A stretch of 64,000 bases of DNA from Merdibacter sp965119685 (GTDB lineage: Bacteria; Bacillota_I; Bacilli_A; Erysipelotrichales; Erysipelotrichaceae). Where the stretch lies: positions 1,736,001 through 1,800,000 of the forward strand of contig OZ221971.1 of the NCBI GenBank assembly GCA_965119685.1. The letters run 5' to 3'. Positions within the stretch are counted from its first letter, which is position 1; every line of letters starts with the position of its first letter. A program made the translations under genes and the position numbers. The notes beneath the pieces were generated by a model. That model ran no database searches and was not told where the DNA came from. It worked only from the letters and a program-made list of their open reading frames with translations. Below are positions 43,358 through 52,782 of this stretch, in pieces.

Positions 43358-43389
43358 AGCGCCCTGTACACCGTTGCAGAGCGCTTTTC
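43358..43389 (+). terminator. Terminator of the ATP-grasp operon
   Basis: AGCGC and CTG pair with CAG and GCGCT, followed by TTTTCTT. Confidence 0.7.
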
Positions 43390-43487
43390 TTATAGAAGCG
43401 GCGATCCTCTCCTCCATCCGCATTCAACCCCTCTCTCGGTATTTCAAAAAACAGGCGTCTGTTGAATTTTTTCATTAAGCGCTCCAT

Positions 43488-43516
43488 TAGACAAGCGAAT
43501 CATTTTCCTTTATACT
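43488..43516 (+). promoter_or_regulatory. Promoter of the metallophosphoesterase gene
   Basis: TAGACA (43488-43493), a 17-bp spacer, then TATACT (43511-43516). Confidence 0.7.
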
Positions 43517-43573
43517 GTCACTAGCAAGACGTTCACTCAGCGAGGATACGGCGGCCGGCAAGGAGGGATGCGC

Positions 43574-44662
43574 ATGGATCGCAGAGTTAAATCACAGCGA
43601 ATCGCTTATGATGGGAAACAACGGCTCATCGCCATCTCTGATATTCACGGAAATCTGCCCCTGCTCAATCAGCTGTTAGCCAAGCTTCACTATGATGCGC
43701 AAAGTGACGTGTTAGTGCTCTTAGGCGATCTGATCGAAAAGGGGCCTCACAGCTTGGCAACCCTGCGCGCCGTCATGGCGCTGTGCGCACAGCCCAACGC
43801 CTATGCCTTGATGGGCAACTGCGACTTCGTTTGCAAAAATGTCGTTCATCATTATAATCTTGATTTTTTAAAACAGGTGCTCTGTCAGCGCAAAGAGAGC
43901 GTGCTGCATGAGATGGCGGCACAGCTGGGGATGCGTATCGACGCCTCCACCGATATGGAGAGGATGTGCGATGCCCTGTTAGCTCACTTTTCCAAAGAGC
44001 TTCACTGGGTGGATGAACTGCCGCAGGTGCTCTGGTGTGACGATTACATCTTTGCGCATGCCGGTATCATCGACGAACAGCATTTCGGCGATGATTTCCG
44101 CGAGGTGCTTACCTACCCGCACTTCCTGCGCCGTGCGCCGTCCTTTTCGCGTTATGTGATCGTCGGCCACATGCCCGCCAGCGAATACTGTCATGCGCGT
44201 GCCGTCCTCCATCCGATCATCGACAGGCAAAAGCAGATCGTCTCCATCGACGGCGGCAATATCGTCAAGCGTTTTGGACAGCTCAACGCTTTCCTCATTC
44301 AAAACGGACAGTTTTCCTATGACAGCGTCGATTCCCTGCCCACCGCCCGCGCCGCCTGTGATGTCCGCGCGCATAACGAGCAGCCGCTGTTTATCACATG
44401 GCGTCACAGCGAGGTAGAGCGTCTCATCCAGGGGGCTCATCGTGATTACTGCCGCCATCTGTACAGCGGCCGCCACCTGTGGATCGATCACGCATATCTG
44501 CATGCACGTGAGGGCGTCTGGCACGCCGATGATTTCACCACTTATCAGATGCCGCTGTGCCAAGGAGAGCTCGTCTCCATTGCCGATCGATGCTCTTGCG
44601 GCGTTCTTATCAAAAAAAAGGGAGTCTTAGGCTGGTGCCGGCCATCGCACCTAGCGCTGTGA
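43574..44662 (+). CDS. Calcineurin-like metallophosphoesterase with C-terminal SH3-like tail
   Basis: The protein (362 residues) has the PPP-type motifs ISDIHGN (metal ligands Asp and His), LLGDLIEKGPHS, MGNCD in place of GNHE/GNCD, AHAGI and VGHMPAS. It resembles bacterial serine/threonine phosphatases or diadenosine tetraphosphatases. The C-terminal 60 residues (MPLCQGELVSIADRC) may be a small beta domain. ATG at 43574 is chosen because GGAGG lies seven bases before it and only one base from the earlier ATG. Its own promoter and terminator make it a single-gene unit. Confidence 0.85.
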   Translation: MDRRVKSQRIAYDGKQRLIAISDIHGNLPLLNQLLAKLHYDAQSDVLVLLGDLIEKGPHSLATLRAVMALCAQPNAYALMGNCDFVCKNVVHHYNLDFLKQVLCQRKESVLHEMAAQLGMRIDASTDMERMCDALLAHFSKELHWVDELPQVLWCDDYIFAHAGIIDEQHFGDDFREVLTYPHFLRRAPSFSRYVIVGHMPASEYCHARAVLHPIIDRQKQIVSIDGGNIVKRFGQLNAFLIQNGQFSYDSVDSLPTARAACDVRAHNEQPLFITWRHSEVERLIQGAHRDYCRHLYSGRHLWIDHAYLHAREGVWHADDFTTYQMPLCQGELVSIADRCSCGVLIKKKGVLGWCRPSHLAL

Positions 44663-44672
44663 TCCCTTTTTT
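44612..44672 (+). terminator. Terminator whose 5' arm lies in the coding end
   Basis: AAAAAAGGGA (inside the last codons of the phosphoesterase) pairs with TCCCTTTTTT just after the stop, so translation up to the stop overlaps the stem. Confidence 0.6.
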
Positions 44673-44718
44673 ATAGGATATTGTGAAGATTTTCAGATGA
44701 TAAGCAGCGAGGCTACTC

Positions 44719-45753
44719 TCAGTTATTGCTTTTCAGCGTGCGCAGCGCTTCACACAGCTGTGCTACGGCTTCCTCGCTCGTATCCCACGAGGTGACGATG
44801 CGTACTGCCATCCGCTGTGCATCGACCCGCTCCCAATCTGCGAGATCAAAGCGCGTGCGCAGCGCTGCCAGCTGTTCATCGTCAAAGATCGGAAAGATCT
44901 GATTTGTCGCCGATGGAAACAGCAGTTCATATCCGCATTCCTCCAGCATTGCCGCAATCCGCTGTGCCATCTCGTTGGCATGAGACGCTAAACGCAGATA
45001 GCGATCATCCTCGAACAGTACGTCGAACTGCATGCCCAACAGCCATCCCTTTGCCAACATCGCGCCGTTTTGCTTAATATGATAACGAAAATGATCTTTC
45101 AACGCGTCATTGACAATCACTAACGCCTCGCCAAACAGCGCGCCGTTTTTCGTACCGCCGATATAGAAGACGTCACACAGCTCGCTGAGATGGGAAAAAC
45201 ACAGATCATTCCCCTTTGCGCATAAGGCGTTGCCTAAGCGGGCGCCGTCTAAAAACAGATAGAGTCCATGCGCCTTGCAGCAGGCATGGATCGCCGCCAG
45301 CTCATCATGTGTATAAAACGTCCCCAGCTCTGTCGCATTGGACACATAGACCATCTTCGGCTCCACCATGTGCTCGTCGGTATGCTTTGCCAAGATCGCT
45401 TCGATGTCCGCCGGATACAGCTTGCCATCCTTACCCGGTGCGCTTAGCACCTTATGTCCGCTGTTTTCAATCGCGCCGCTCTCATGCACGTTGATGTGTC
45501 CGCTCTCTACGGTGATGACCGCCTCATGAGGACGAAGTGCCGCCGCGATCACCGTCTTGTTGCATTGTGTGCCGCCAACCAGAAAATGCACATCACAGCT
45601 TTCACAAGCCAGCACATGGCGAATCTTCGCCGCCGCGCTTTGACAGCAGCTGTCCAAGCCATATCCTGTATACTGCTGATGATTGTCCCTGCACAAGCGC
45701 TCTAGGATCGCATCACAGGCGCCCTCGCTGTAATCATTGACAAATGAAATCAT
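44719..45753 (-). CDS. Low-specificity threonine aldolase
   Basis: This 344-residue pyridoxal-phosphate enzyme of the beta-eliminating lyase/threonine aldolase family splits threonine into glycine and acetaldehyde. Landmarks are NDYSEGACDAIL near the start, the cofactor-stacking VESGHINVHESGA, LFLDGARLGNAL (Asp and Arg) and the lysine in YIGGTKNGA. Length is normal. GAGGGAG lies before the ATG. It stands alone on the minus strand between two plus-strand genes. Confidence 0.9.
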   Translation of the reverse strand: MISFVNDYSEGACDAILERLCRDNHQQYTGYGLDSCCQSAAAKIRHVLACESCDVHFLVGGTQCNKTVIAAALRPHEAVITVESGHINVHESGAIENSGHKVLSAPGKDGKLYPADIEAILAKHTDEHMVEPKMVYVSNATELGTFYTHDELAAIHACCKAHGLYLFLDGARLGNALCAKGNDLCFSHLSELCDVFYIGGTKNGALFGEALVIVNDALKDHFRYHIKQNGAMLAKGWLLGMQFDVLFEDDRYLRLASHANEMAQRIAAMLEECGYELLFPSATNQIFPIFDDEQLAALRTRFDLADWERVDAQRMAVRIVTSWDTSEEAVAQLCEALRTLKSNN

Positions 45754-45882
45754 TCTTCTCCCTCTTTCCTCATGCGCACGCTTCGCTGCGCGTTATTATA
45801 AGAATATCACAAATGACGGAAATGATAAATCCCTGTGTACGTGTTTTGCCTTGCCACTTTTTAAGCATCCGTCGTTTTCCCG

Positions 45883-45910
45883 TTGCATTTTTATAAAATT
45901 CTCCTATACT
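45883..45910 (+). promoter_or_regulatory. Promoter of the M42 peptidase gene
   Basis: TTGCAT (45883-45888), a 16-bp spacer, then TATACT (45905-45910). Confidence 0.65.
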
Positions 45911-45934
45911 TATACGTGATTAGGAGGTACCTAT

Positions 45935-46975
45935 ATGATTGAAATCGATCAGAGCTATCTGTTAAGCTTTGCCAAACGGCTGTTAGACATCGACTCTCCC
46001 AGTGGGTATACGATGAATGCCATCCGTTTTATGAAAGAGGAAGCAGAAGCGATGGGCTTCACTTGCACACAAAATGCCAAGGGCAACCTGCTCATTCGCG
46101 TCCGCGGCAAATCCTCTGCCCATCCCCTCGCCCTCAGCGCGCACTGCGATACGCTGGGACTGATGGTGCGCTCGATCAAGGAAAACGGAACACTCTCCGT
46201 TACGCCGATCGGTTCACCGACACTGCCGACACTCGATTCGGAATACTGCCGCATCCTCACCCGCGAGGGGAACGTCTACACCGGCACCATCCTGTGCACG
46301 TCCGCCAGCAAGCACGTCCATCCCGATGCATCCACATCGCCGAGAAACGCCGATACGCTGGAGGTGCGCATCGATGAAGTCGTCAAAAACAAGAGAGACG
46401 TAGAGGCGCTGGGCATCTGTAACGGCGATTACATCGCAATCGATCCCAAGAGCGTCATCACCGAAAGCGGCTTTGTCAAATCCCGCTTCCTGGATGATAA
46501 AATCAGCTGCGCCTGTCTGTTTTCCCTGCTGCATTATCTCAAGGAGCACGCGATCACCCTTCATGATGATCTGCTGTTTGTGTTCAGCACATACGAGGAA
46601 GTGGGACACGGCGCCAGCAGCATGCCGAAGGATATTGAGCGCATGCTGGCTGTCGATATGGGATGTATCGGCTTAGACCTCGCCTGCAGTGAATATGACG
46701 TCAGCATCTGCGCGAAAGATAGCAGCGGTCCTTATGACTACGAGATGACCAGCGAGCTCATTCGCTTAGCGAAAAAAGAAGGGCTCAGCTATGCCGTCGA
46801 CATCTATCCGATGTATGGCAGCGATGTTTCGGCAGCCCTGAAAGGGGGCAACGACATCCGCGGAGCGCTGATCGGACCGGGTGTACATGCTTCCCATGGC
46901 ATGGAGCGCACGCATGTGCAGGCGCTGAAGCAGACGGTTTCACTGTTAGTCGCCTATCTTTTGGAAAACGCATAG
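45935..46975 (+). CDS. M42-family metallopeptidase (glutamyl aminopeptidase/endoglucanase type)
   Basis: This 346-residue di-metal aminopeptidase forms large tetrahedral complexes in related species. Motifs include SPSGYTMNAI, the metal ligand ALSAHCDTLG, KSRFLDDKISC, FSTYEEVGHGAS (catalytic Glu) and ASHGMERTH (last ligand). AGGAGG lies before the ATG. It is a single-gene unit. Confidence 0.92.
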   Translation: MIEIDQSYLLSFAKRLLDIDSPSGYTMNAIRFMKEEAEAMGFTCTQNAKGNLLIRVRGKSSAHPLALSAHCDTLGLMVRSIKENGTLSVTPIGSPTLPTLDSEYCRILTREGNVYTGTILCTSASKHVHPDASTSPRNADTLEVRIDEVVKNKRDVEALGICNGDYIAIDPKSVITESGFVKSRFLDDKISCACLFSLLHYLKEHAITLHDDLLFVFSTYEEVGHGASSMPKDIERMLAVDMGCIGLDLACSEYDVSICAKDSSGPYDYEMTSELIRLAKKEGLSYAVDIYPMYGSDVSAALKGGNDIRGALIGPGVHASHGMERTHVQALKQTVSLLVAYLLENA

Positions 46976-47026
46976 GCAGCTGTTTTCACCCCGAGGTTAT
47001 CCAAAGAAATCATACCTAAGATAAGA

Positions 47027-47091
47027 AAACCGCAGTTTTATGAGCATGCTCCTCATTGACGATGAGCGCCTCGTTATGACTGCGGTTTTTA
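47027..47091. terminator. Bidirectional terminator between M42 and helicase genes
   Basis: AAAACCGCAGT pairs with ACTGCGGTTTT (11 bp) around an inner GAGCATGCTC-like region, with A/T runs on both sides. Confidence 0.8.
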
Positions 47092-47135
47092 TATGACATG
47101 CGCAGGCATGTCCTTTCGCGTTTAATGAAGAGGGA

Positions 47136-49130
47136 TCAGTGAAACGACAGCATGGAAGCCTCTAAGCAGGCAGAAAGCTTTAAACGCTTGGCAATGCCAT
47201 CCGCAAAGACGATCTCGATTTCATCATCCTCCAGAAATACGCGGCGCACCCTGCCTTTCCCCAGCGCTTTATGAACGATGCGCTTACCCGGACGCAGCGT
47301 TGCTCTGCTTGGCTGTTTCTCCTTTTTTTCCACAGTGGGCTGCTTTTGATCATCGCTTTTCATCAGCTGATAGAGATCACGGATGAAAGCGTGCGGCAGC
47401 ATTCTCTGCATGAATGCACTTTTAGCGACAAGAAACACCATGCGCTTGCTGACCTTGGAAAGCACGCTGTAAAGCAGGCGGCGTTCCTGCTGCTGATCCG
47501 GGAAAATCTGATAAAAGGCGTCCAGACAATCCAAGAAGCAAGCCTCCTCAAAGACCTTTCCCTTGACCTGCGCAAAGCTGTACAGCTCGATCGCATGCCG
47601 TTGGTCATCGCCTATCTGTTCCAGCTGTTTTAAGCGCTCCAGCAGCTTGCCGGGATCAGGATAGCGCTGTGCCATCGTCGCAAAGACGAGAACATTGGGA
47701 TTTTTCATCGTTACGCCCTTTGTCTTGATATAATCCTCATAATGCAATTTGGTGAGCACATAAAGCAGCAGCTTGGTGGAATCCAGACCCTGTGCGATGC
47801 GGATCTCCTCGATATGTGCAATGATACGGTTTTTCGCTGAGGAGCGAATCGAACTGCTGACGATCGCACTGTACACATCCAAGGTATCATCCGCCGCCAT
47901 CAGCTCCTCCACCTCATTGAGACTGCGCTCGCTCAAAGCAAAGCCGATCTTTTTCTGCACGGCGCAAAATGCGCGCAAATCCTTCGGATTGAGCATCAGC
48001 TGAAACAAGGCGATCAGATCATGGATGGTATCGTCACGATAAAAGCTGTGAAAATCTGAGACGGTAAACGCGATGCCCTCTCTTTCCAGCAGATCGGCTA
48101 ATGGTAACAGTGTAAAGTGTTCTCTGCTTAAAAACACCATAGACGGATTGTTCTTAGCTAAGATCAGGGCGTGGCGATAAGAGGCATCCAGATCTTTCGC
48201 ACTGATGAAGCGCACTACCGAGTCATCCTGAAGGTGAAAGTCGTAATCGGCGTGCATGAACTTTTGAATCATCGCGTCGATGTTGGCGTCACAGCGATAA
48301 TTGTCGCTCAGCTCCACTTTTTCCACCTGTGGATAGGCTGCCTTGAAGTCCTCGTAACTCATCTGATAGGGTGCATGTCCGCCGGCGTACTGGTCATTGT
48401 CGATAAACAGCACGATCGAGGTATCTTCATCGCTGATGAGGCGCAGCAGCATATAAGCCGCAAAGGAAAGATTCTGCGCATCGTCTACATGGATATAGCG
48501 ATAGTGTTGGCGCACCTGCGCCCGCAGCTGTTCATCCTCCAATAAACATTGATATGCCTTTGCCATTAAATCCTCATAGCTCAGTAGTGAACGCTGGCGC
48601 TTGTACTGTTCAAACTGCCGATAAAGATAGGGAAAGTCAATCCCCGGATAACTGCGCTTTTCAATCTCGTCCTCGCTGAGCAGCGCCCCCTTGCACTCAC
48701 ACAGCATTCGATATACCTCATCCAGCTCATAGTGATTCAAACGCACCTGAAACGACTCTTGTATCATCTTGGATACCTGTAAGCGAAAGTCTCTGGATAC
48801 CTGTCCCAGCGTGCCGCCGTGTACCTGATGATAACGATGCAGCAGCTGATAAGAGAACTGATAGATCGTTTTAAACAGCGGGGGCTTTCCCTCTTCCAGC
48901 GGATCATAGGAAGCGCTCCATAAATGCTCCAAATGTCTGGTATCCTCTTTATAGGCGGCCAGATTCAGCATCTGATCAAAGGAGATCCCCTCCTCCTTCA
49001 GAAATTGCAGGCGTTTTAAAAGCAGAGTTGTCTTGCCGCTGCCGCTACGCCCGCTGACATAGGTTACCCCCTTGCCTCCGCTTTGAAACAGCACGTCGAT
49101 CCCCTTTGTTTCCCTCTGGTTACAATCCAT
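47136..49130 (-). CDS. UvrD/Rep-like helicase with altered motifs
   Basis: This 664-residue superfamily 1 protein has Walker A GRSGSGKTT (residues 27-35). The DExQ box reads VDDAQN (about 215-220), so the catalytic Glu is Asp. Motif IV-like ELSDNYRCDANI is present. The late motifs are poor: the usual TxHxxKGLEF is SFAQVKGKVFEEA, and the arginine-finger motif QRRLLYVALTRA is RRLLYSVLSKVSK, lacking the TRA arginine. The C-terminal 60 residues (KRIVHKALGKGRVRRVF) form a Tudor-like domain as in UvrD/PcrA. ATP-dependent unwinding is therefore doubtful. ATG at 49130 follows AGGGGAT; earlier ATGs overlap the promoter. Confidence 0.8.
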   Translation of the reverse strand: MDCNQRETKGIDVLFQSGGKGVTYVSGRSGSGKTTLLLKRLQFLKEEGISFDQMLNLAAYKEDTRHLEHLWSASYDPLEEGKPPLFKTIYQFSYQLLHRYHQVHGGTLGQVSRDFRLQVSKMIQESFQVRLNHYELDEVYRMLCECKGALLSEDEIEKRSYPGIDFPYLYRQFEQYKRQRSLLSYEDLMAKAYQCLLEDEQLRAQVRQHYRYIHVDDAQNLSFAAYMLLRLISDEDTSIVLFIDNDQYAGGHAPYQMSYEDFKAAYPQVEKVELSDNYRCDANIDAMIQKFMHADYDFHLQDDSVVRFISAKDLDASYRHALILAKNNPSMVFLSREHFTLLPLADLLEREGIAFTVSDFHSFYRDDTIHDLIALFQLMLNPKDLRAFCAVQKKIGFALSERSLNEVEELMAADDTLDVYSAIVSSSIRSSAKNRIIAHIEEIRIAQGLDSTKLLLYVLTKLHYEDYIKTKGVTMKNPNVLVFATMAQRYPDPGKLLERLKQLEQIGDDQRHAIELYSFAQVKGKVFEEACFLDCLDAFYQIFPDQQQERRLLYSVLSKVSKRMVFLVAKSAFMQRMLPHAFIRDLYQLMKSDDQKQPTVEKKEKQPSRATLRPGKRIVHKALGKGRVRRVFLEDDEIEIVFADGIAKRLKLSACLEASMLSFH

Positions 49131-49167
49131 GAAAATCCCCTTTCTTTCCATTGTGGACATGAGCATA

Positions 49168-49173
49168 ATTATA
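49168..49173 (-). promoter_or_regulatory. -10 element of the UvrD-like gene
   Basis: TATAAT on the minus strand, 38 bases before the chosen ATG. TTGACA at 49204-49209 is too far (30 bp) for this -10 but could serve TAGTAA in between. The rest of the gap to 49390 shows no gene. Confidence 0.5.
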
Positions 49174-49396
49174 TCGCATTTTACTATGTTTTTCACCAAT
49201 ATTTGTCAAGGAAATCGTTGATTTTCCCAGCGTTTTGCACATTCTATTCCCACACCCCTCCTTGAAAGCGCATGCATCCGCACAATGGTCAAGCTAAACG
49301 ATACCGGCACTCTAAATCCATGATGCTCATGCCTTCTGTTTGCACATCCCTATGGATATAAAAATGCAGCGACACAGAGCGTTTGACAAAATGAAA

Positions 49397-49422
49397 GGGA
49401 TAGACGTTTGAAGTCCATCCCC
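49397..49422 (-). terminator. Terminator of the butyrate operon
   Basis: GGGAT-x-GAC pairs with GTC-x-ATCCC, followed by TTTCATTTTG on the minus strand, 36 bases after the last stop codon. Confidence 0.55.
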
Positions 49423-49457
49423 TCTTCTCAGTGAAATTCACATGTGTGATGCCATTG

Positions 49458-51014
49458 TTATTGTTTCTCTGCCAATAACCCCATGATCTCGTCGCGGAAG
49501 ATGCGCGCATCCATCTCCTTGAGCTGTGGAGAAACGGCCGGGCGAAATTCCATGTGCGCCATGACGTCTTTTTCCAGATCGACGCCAGGAGCGATCTCCG
49601 TCAGTGTCAATACGCCATCGATCAGCTCGAATACGGCGCGTTCCGTCACATAGAGCACCTTTTGTCCGGTTTCCTTGGCATAGGCCGCACCGAAGGTGAT
49701 CTGTTCCACATCTTGGATGAATTTCTTGATTTTTCCCTCTTGCAGGATGTGCAGCTTTCCATCCTTGACTTCTACCTTCAAGCCGCCGGCGGTAAACGTG
49801 CCGCAGTAAACGACGACAGGCGCCGTCTGCGTGATGTTGATAAAGCCGCCGCAGCCGGCAATTTTCGGACCGAAGCGAGACACGTTGATGTTACCGAAGC
49901 GATCGCACTCGGCTAAACCCAAAAACGCCTGTCCCAAGCCGCCGCCGTCATAAAAGTCAAACTGATAGGGCTGATCGAGAATCGCCGTCGGATTGGTGCA
50001 GGTACCAAACGCCGTACCTGCCATCGGCACACCGCCGATGCCGCCGGTCTCAACAGTCAACTTGAGTCCCGGAAGACCTTCCTCGTTGGCTACGTTGGCG
50101 ATTCCCTCCGGCATACCGATGCCCAGATTGATGATCGCCTGCGGGTCCAGCTCCATCGCCGCACGGCGGCAGATGATCTTGCGCTCGTTGAGCTTCATCG
50201 GTGCAATGGAATCCACCGGTACCTTTACCTCACCGCACAATGCCGGGTTATAGTGCGCCTCATACGTCTGCCAGTGATTCTCCGGGCGGGAGATGACGAT
50301 GCCATCGACATAGATACCCGGAATCTTGACCTTACGTGCATCCAAGGTGCCGTTTTGTACAACTTTCTCCACCTGCAGCAACACGATGCCTCCGGAGTTC
50401 TTTGCCGCCTGCGCAATCGCAAGCGAATCGAGAGTCGCCGCCTCTTTGTCCATCGTGGCGTTGCCCTCTTCGTCGCAATAGGTAGCGCGGATCAAAGCGA
50501 CATTGACCGGGAAGGACTTATAGCGCAGCCATTCCTCGCCATCCATCTCGATGAGCTCCACCAGATCTTCTTTCGTACGCTCATTCATCTTTCCGCCCTC
50601 CAAGCGCGGATCGACAAAGGTCTTTAAACCGATCTTCGTGATAACGCCCGGACGATGACCGGCAATCTCACGAAACATCAGAGAAATCGTACCCAGCGGA
50701 AGGTTATAGCCCTCTACCTTGTTTTCAAACACCAGCCGCTGCAGCTTGGGAATCAATCCCCAATGACCGCCGATGATTCGCTTCAACAAGCCTTCATAGC
50801 CGATCTTATTGAGGCCTAAGCGATCCGTGCCATCGCCGATGCCGGCAGAGAACATGATCGTCAGATCCCGCGGATGTCCGCTCTTTAAAAAGCTCTCCTC
50901 GATGCCGACCGAGAACTCCTGTGGATGTCCGCAGCCGATAAAGCCGCCGATTCCCACCGTCGCTCCATCCGGAATCATGGAAACCGCCTGCTCCAAAGAG
51001 ATTATCTTACTCAT
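49458..51014 (-). CDS. Acyl-CoA transferase (propionate CoA-transferase type)
   Basis: This 518-residue single-chain family I CoA-transferase has fused alpha and beta halves: VGIGGFIGCGHPQEF in the first, and INLGIGMPEGIANVANEEG, TVETGGIGG (catalytic Glu) and FLGLAECDRFGNINVSRFG in the second. Enzymes of this type exchange CoA between acetate and butyrate or propionate. As the last gene of a butyrate operon it probably releases butyrate from butyryl-CoA with acetate as acceptor (inference). AAGGTG lies before the ATG. Confidence 0.88.
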   Translation of the reverse strand: MSKIISLEQAVSMIPDGATVGIGGFIGCGHPQEFSVGIEESFLKSGHPRDLTIMFSAGIGDGTDRLGLNKIGYEGLLKRIIGGHWGLIPKLQRLVFENKVEGYNLPLGTISLMFREIAGHRPGVITKIGLKTFVDPRLEGGKMNERTKEDLVELIEMDGEEWLRYKSFPVNVALIRATYCDEEGNATMDKEAATLDSLAIAQAAKNSGGIVLLQVEKVVQNGTLDARKVKIPGIYVDGIVISRPENHWQTYEAHYNPALCGEVKVPVDSIAPMKLNERKIICRRAAMELDPQAIINLGIGMPEGIANVANEEGLPGLKLTVETGGIGGVPMAGTAFGTCTNPTAILDQPYQFDFYDGGGLGQAFLGLAECDRFGNINVSRFGPKIAGCGGFINITQTAPVVVYCGTFTAGGLKVEVKDGKLHILQEGKIKKFIQDVEQITFGAAYAKETGQKVLYVTERAVFELIDGVLTLTEIAPGVDLEKDVMAHMEFRPAVSPQLKEMDARIFRDEIMGLLAEKQ

Positions 51015-51035
51015 CTTATCATCACCTTTTCCATG

Positions 51036-51815
51036 TTATTTATTAGAGAACTGCTTGTCTTTTACCTTTTCCAGGAAGCAGGTCATGCCATAGGTCTGAT
51101 CCTCGCTGGCAAAGCAGTCGGCAAACTCGGCAACCTCGATGGCGATACCGCCGTCAATGTCCTTCTGCAATCCCTCGTTGATCGCTTTCTTTGCGTTTGC
51201 CACAGCGATCGGTGCGTTTGCGGCAATTCCCTTTGCCATCTTCATCACGCTCTCCATGAGTTCAGAAGCCGCAACGACCTTGTTGACCAGCCCGATCTGC
51301 GCAGCACGCTCTGCCTTGATGTTGCGTGCGGTGTAGATCATTTCCTTAGCGATGCCGGCGCCGACCAAACGCGCCAGACGCTGAGTGCCGCCAAAGCCCG
51401 GCGTAATACCCAAGCCAACTTCCGGCTGACCGAATACGGCATTGTCCGCCGCGATGCGAATATCGCAGCTCATCGCCAACTCACAGCCGCCGCCAAGTGC
51501 AAATCCGTTGACTGCGGCAATCACCGGGCAGCGGAAAGTTTCGATCTTGCGGAAGACCTCGTTGCCAAATTTTCCGTATGCGGCCGCTTCTTCTACGCTC
51601 TTATCCTTCATCTCGGCAATATCCGCACCGGCTACAAAAGATTTCTCACCGGCGCCGGTGATGATCAGCGCATAGACATCCTGATCGGCTGCCACTTCAT
51701 CGAGTGCGGCGTTGAGCTCTGTCAACACCTGTGTGCTTAACGCGTTGAGCGCTTTTGGACGGTTGATCGTGATGGTCGCAACATGACCCTCTTTTGCGAT
51801 TAAAATAGTTTCCAT
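51036..51815 (-). CDS. crt: 3-hydroxybutyryl-CoA dehydratase (crotonase)
   Basis: It removes water from 3-hydroxybutyryl-CoA to give crotonyl-CoA. It has the crotonase motifs ALNALSTQVL, the oxyanion GADIAEM, GGGCELAMSCDIRIA (first catalytic Glu) and FGQPEVGLGITPGFGG (second Glu). Length 259. ATG at 51815 is chosen because homology begins there and GCAGGA lies upstream. Confidence 0.93.
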   Translation of the reverse strand: METILIAKEGHVATITINRPKALNALSTQVLTELNAALDEVAADQDVYALIITGAGEKSFVAGADIAEMKDKSVEEAAAYGKFGNEVFRKIETFRCPVIAAVNGFALGGGCELAMSCDIRIAADNAVFGQPEVGLGITPGFGGTQRLARLVGAGIAKEMIYTARNIKAERAAQIGLVNKVVAASELMESVMKMAKGIAANAPIAVANAKKAINEGLQKDIDGGIAIEVAEFADCFASEDQTYGMTCFLEKVKDKQFSNK

Positions 51816-51899
51816 TGTTATTCCTGCCTTTCTTTTGAAAAAGTGAATCCATTGTTTCAGCTGTGAACGAGATGGATTCACTTATTTCTTTTCGTTGAC

Positions 51900-52739
51900 T
51901 TACTTACTGTAATTGTAGAATCCTTCGCCGCTCTTTTGGCCCAGTTTACCGCCGCGTACCATCTTTCTCAGCAGCGTGCAGCAGCGATATTTCGGATCGT
52001 GCGTCTCGGCGAAGAGAACGTCCATGATTGCCACGACAATATCCAAGCCGACCAGATCACCCAGCGCGAGCGGTCCCATCGGATGGTTAGCGCCCAGCTT
52101 CATCGCCGTATCAATATCTTCCACAGAAGCGATTCCCTCCTGCAGGATGAAAGCCGCCTCGTTGATCATCGGGATCAAGATACGGTTGACGACAAATCCC
52201 GGACCCTCGGCAACCTCTACCGGCGTCTTGCCTAAAGACTTGCTGATCTCAAGGATCGCATCCTTCGTCTCTGCCGGCGTGTTGATACCGGAGATGACCT
52301 CGACTAACTTCATGCGGTCAGCCGGGTTGAAGAAGTGCATACCGATCACCGGATGCTGAATGCCCTTAGCGATCTCGGTAACAGAAAGCGAAGAGGTGTT
52401 CGTTGCGAAGATGCAGCTCTCCTTGCAGATCTCATCCAGCGTAGAGAACAGCTCCTTCTTTGTGTCCATGATTTCCAACACAGCTTCCACAACCAGATCG
52501 CAGTCAGCCAAGTCTGCATACTCTCCGGCTTTCAGATTGCCCTTAACCTCAGCGGCCTTCTCTGCCGTCATCTTTTCACGGCTGACTAACTTATCGAGCT
52601 TCTTGGCGATCTTATCGATACCGCCCTGTGCCCATTCCAGTTTGATGTCGCATACGGTTACGTCATAACCGTTGCTTGCGAATGCGTTTGCGATGCCCTG
52701 ACCCATGGTACCGGCACCGATCACTCCGACTTTTTTCAT
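51900..52739 (-). CDS. hbd: 3-hydroxybutyryl-CoA dehydrogenase
   Basis: It reduces acetoacetyl-CoA to 3-hydroxybutyryl-CoA with NAD(P)H. NAD-binding VIGAGTMGQGIA starts at residue 5; FATNTSSLSVTEIA, GMHFFNPADRMKLVE (catalytic His) and GPGFVVNRILIPMINEA follow. Length 279 is typical. It lies between etfA and crt with short gaps. Confidence 0.95.
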   Translation of the reverse strand: MKKVGVIGAGTMGQGIANAFASNGYDVTVCDIKLEWAQGGIDKIAKKLDKLVSREKMTAEKAAEVKGNLKAGEYADLADCDLVVEAVLEIMDTKKELFSTLDEICKESCIFATNTSSLSVTEIAKGIQHPVIGMHFFNPADRMKLVEVISGINTPAETKDAILEISKSLGKTPVEVAEGPGFVVNRILIPMINEAAFILQEGIASVEDIDTAMKLGANHPMGPLALGDLVGLDIVVAIMDVLFAETHDPKYRCCTLLRKMVRGGKLGQKSGEGFYNYSK

Positions 52740-52782
52740 GTGTACTCTCCTCTTTTCTTAGTTTTATCTGAAGAAGGCACTC

